DNA of 5,312 bases from an uncultured Oscillospiraceae bacterium (GTDB taxonomy: Bacteria; Bacillota; Clostridia; Oscillospirales; Acutalibacteraceae), in NCBI GenBank assembly GCA_900552115.1, contig URYP01000132.1:1-5312 (forward strand), read 5' to 3'. Below, in pieces: positions 5,258-5,312 of the stretch (the stretch's first letter is position 1; each line of letters begins with the position of its first letter). The notes under the pieces are model-generated. The model worked only from the letters and a program-made list of their open reading frames with translations, had not been told where the DNA came from and did no database searches. The translations under genes and the position numbers were made by a program.

Positions 5258-5312
5258 GGGCCTTTAGCTCAGTTGGTTAGAGCAACCGGCTCATAACCGG
5301 TCGGTCCCGGGT
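5258..5312 (+). tRNA. tRNA with anticodon CAT, probably tRNA-Ile2 (partial, 3' end cut)
   Basis: The 5' 55 nt of a tRNA are present. The acceptor strand is GGGCCTT (5258-5264), the D arm is GCTC/GAGC (5267-5270, 5280-5283), and the anticodon stem is ACCGG/CCGGT (5285-5289, 5297-5301) with loop CTCATAA. The anticodon CAT is at 5292-5294. The variable loop and the 5' side of the T stem follow before the window ends. CAT can belong to elongator Met or to Ile2, whose C34 is changed to lysidine by TilS. The CC at positions 4-5 and the CTTTAGCTCAGTTGG start resemble Firmicute tRNA-Ile2 rather than their elongator Met tRNA (GGCGGTGTAGCTC type), and the anticodon loop lacks the initiator GGG/CCC stem. 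I favour Ile2. The missing 3' part prevents a full check. Confidence 0.93.

Noticed and set aside
1..5312. CRISPR arrays, insertion sequences, prophage genes or integration sites
   Set aside because: No repeated spacers, transposase, integrase or duplicated tRNA end was found. A tRNA at the right edge could be an integration site, but its 3' end is outside the window.

Overview
The window looks like chromosomal DNA from an endospore-forming Firmicute, most likely of the class Clostridia. The reasons are an alpha/beta-type small acid-soluble spore protein, the rsmD-coaD pair, strong AGGAG-type ribosome binding sites, sigma-A-like promoters, and a membrane O-acetyltransferase paired with a DHHW-family protein. 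Base composition is moderate to slightly GC-rich in genes and AT-rich between them. Genus cannot be set from the sequence alone.

Layout. Positions 1-1100 (minus strand) hold the end of a housekeeping operon read right to left: rsmD (16S rRNA m2G966 methyltransferase), coaD (phosphopantetheine adenylyltransferase, ATGA overlap with rsmD), and the first nine codons of a third gene that runs off the window. Their promoter is at about 1136-1164. Next is a minus-strand, single-gene SASP unit (1281-1472) ended by a large branched hairpin terminator (1189-1254). The 1473-1711 gap is the divergent control region between the SASP gene and a plus-strand two-gene operon. It holds a good extended -10 sigma-A promoter, a perfect Spo0A-box match just upstream of the -35, and a long-spaced inverted repeat.

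The operon (1712-4548) encodes an AlgI/DltB-like MBOAT membrane acyltransferase and a membrane-anchored DHHW (AlgX/AlgJ-like SGNH) protein with a threonine-rich linker. Together they resemble the two-component systems that carry acetyl groups across the membrane and attach them to an extracytoplasmic polymer. No polymer synthesis gene is present in the window, so the substrate is unknown. A perfect 16-bp hairpin (4553-4588) separates this operon from a convergent minus-strand gene for a BltD-like polyamine N-acetyltransferase (4601-5059), which has its own strong promoter with a 17-bp dyad over the -35 box. At the right edge a tRNA gene with anticodon CAT, probably the lysidine-modified tRNA-Ile2, starts at 5258 behind its own promoter and is cut by the window end.

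The window is mostly ordinary. I found no clear new biological system. The most interesting part is the orphan acetylation operon with its possible sporulation-linked control.
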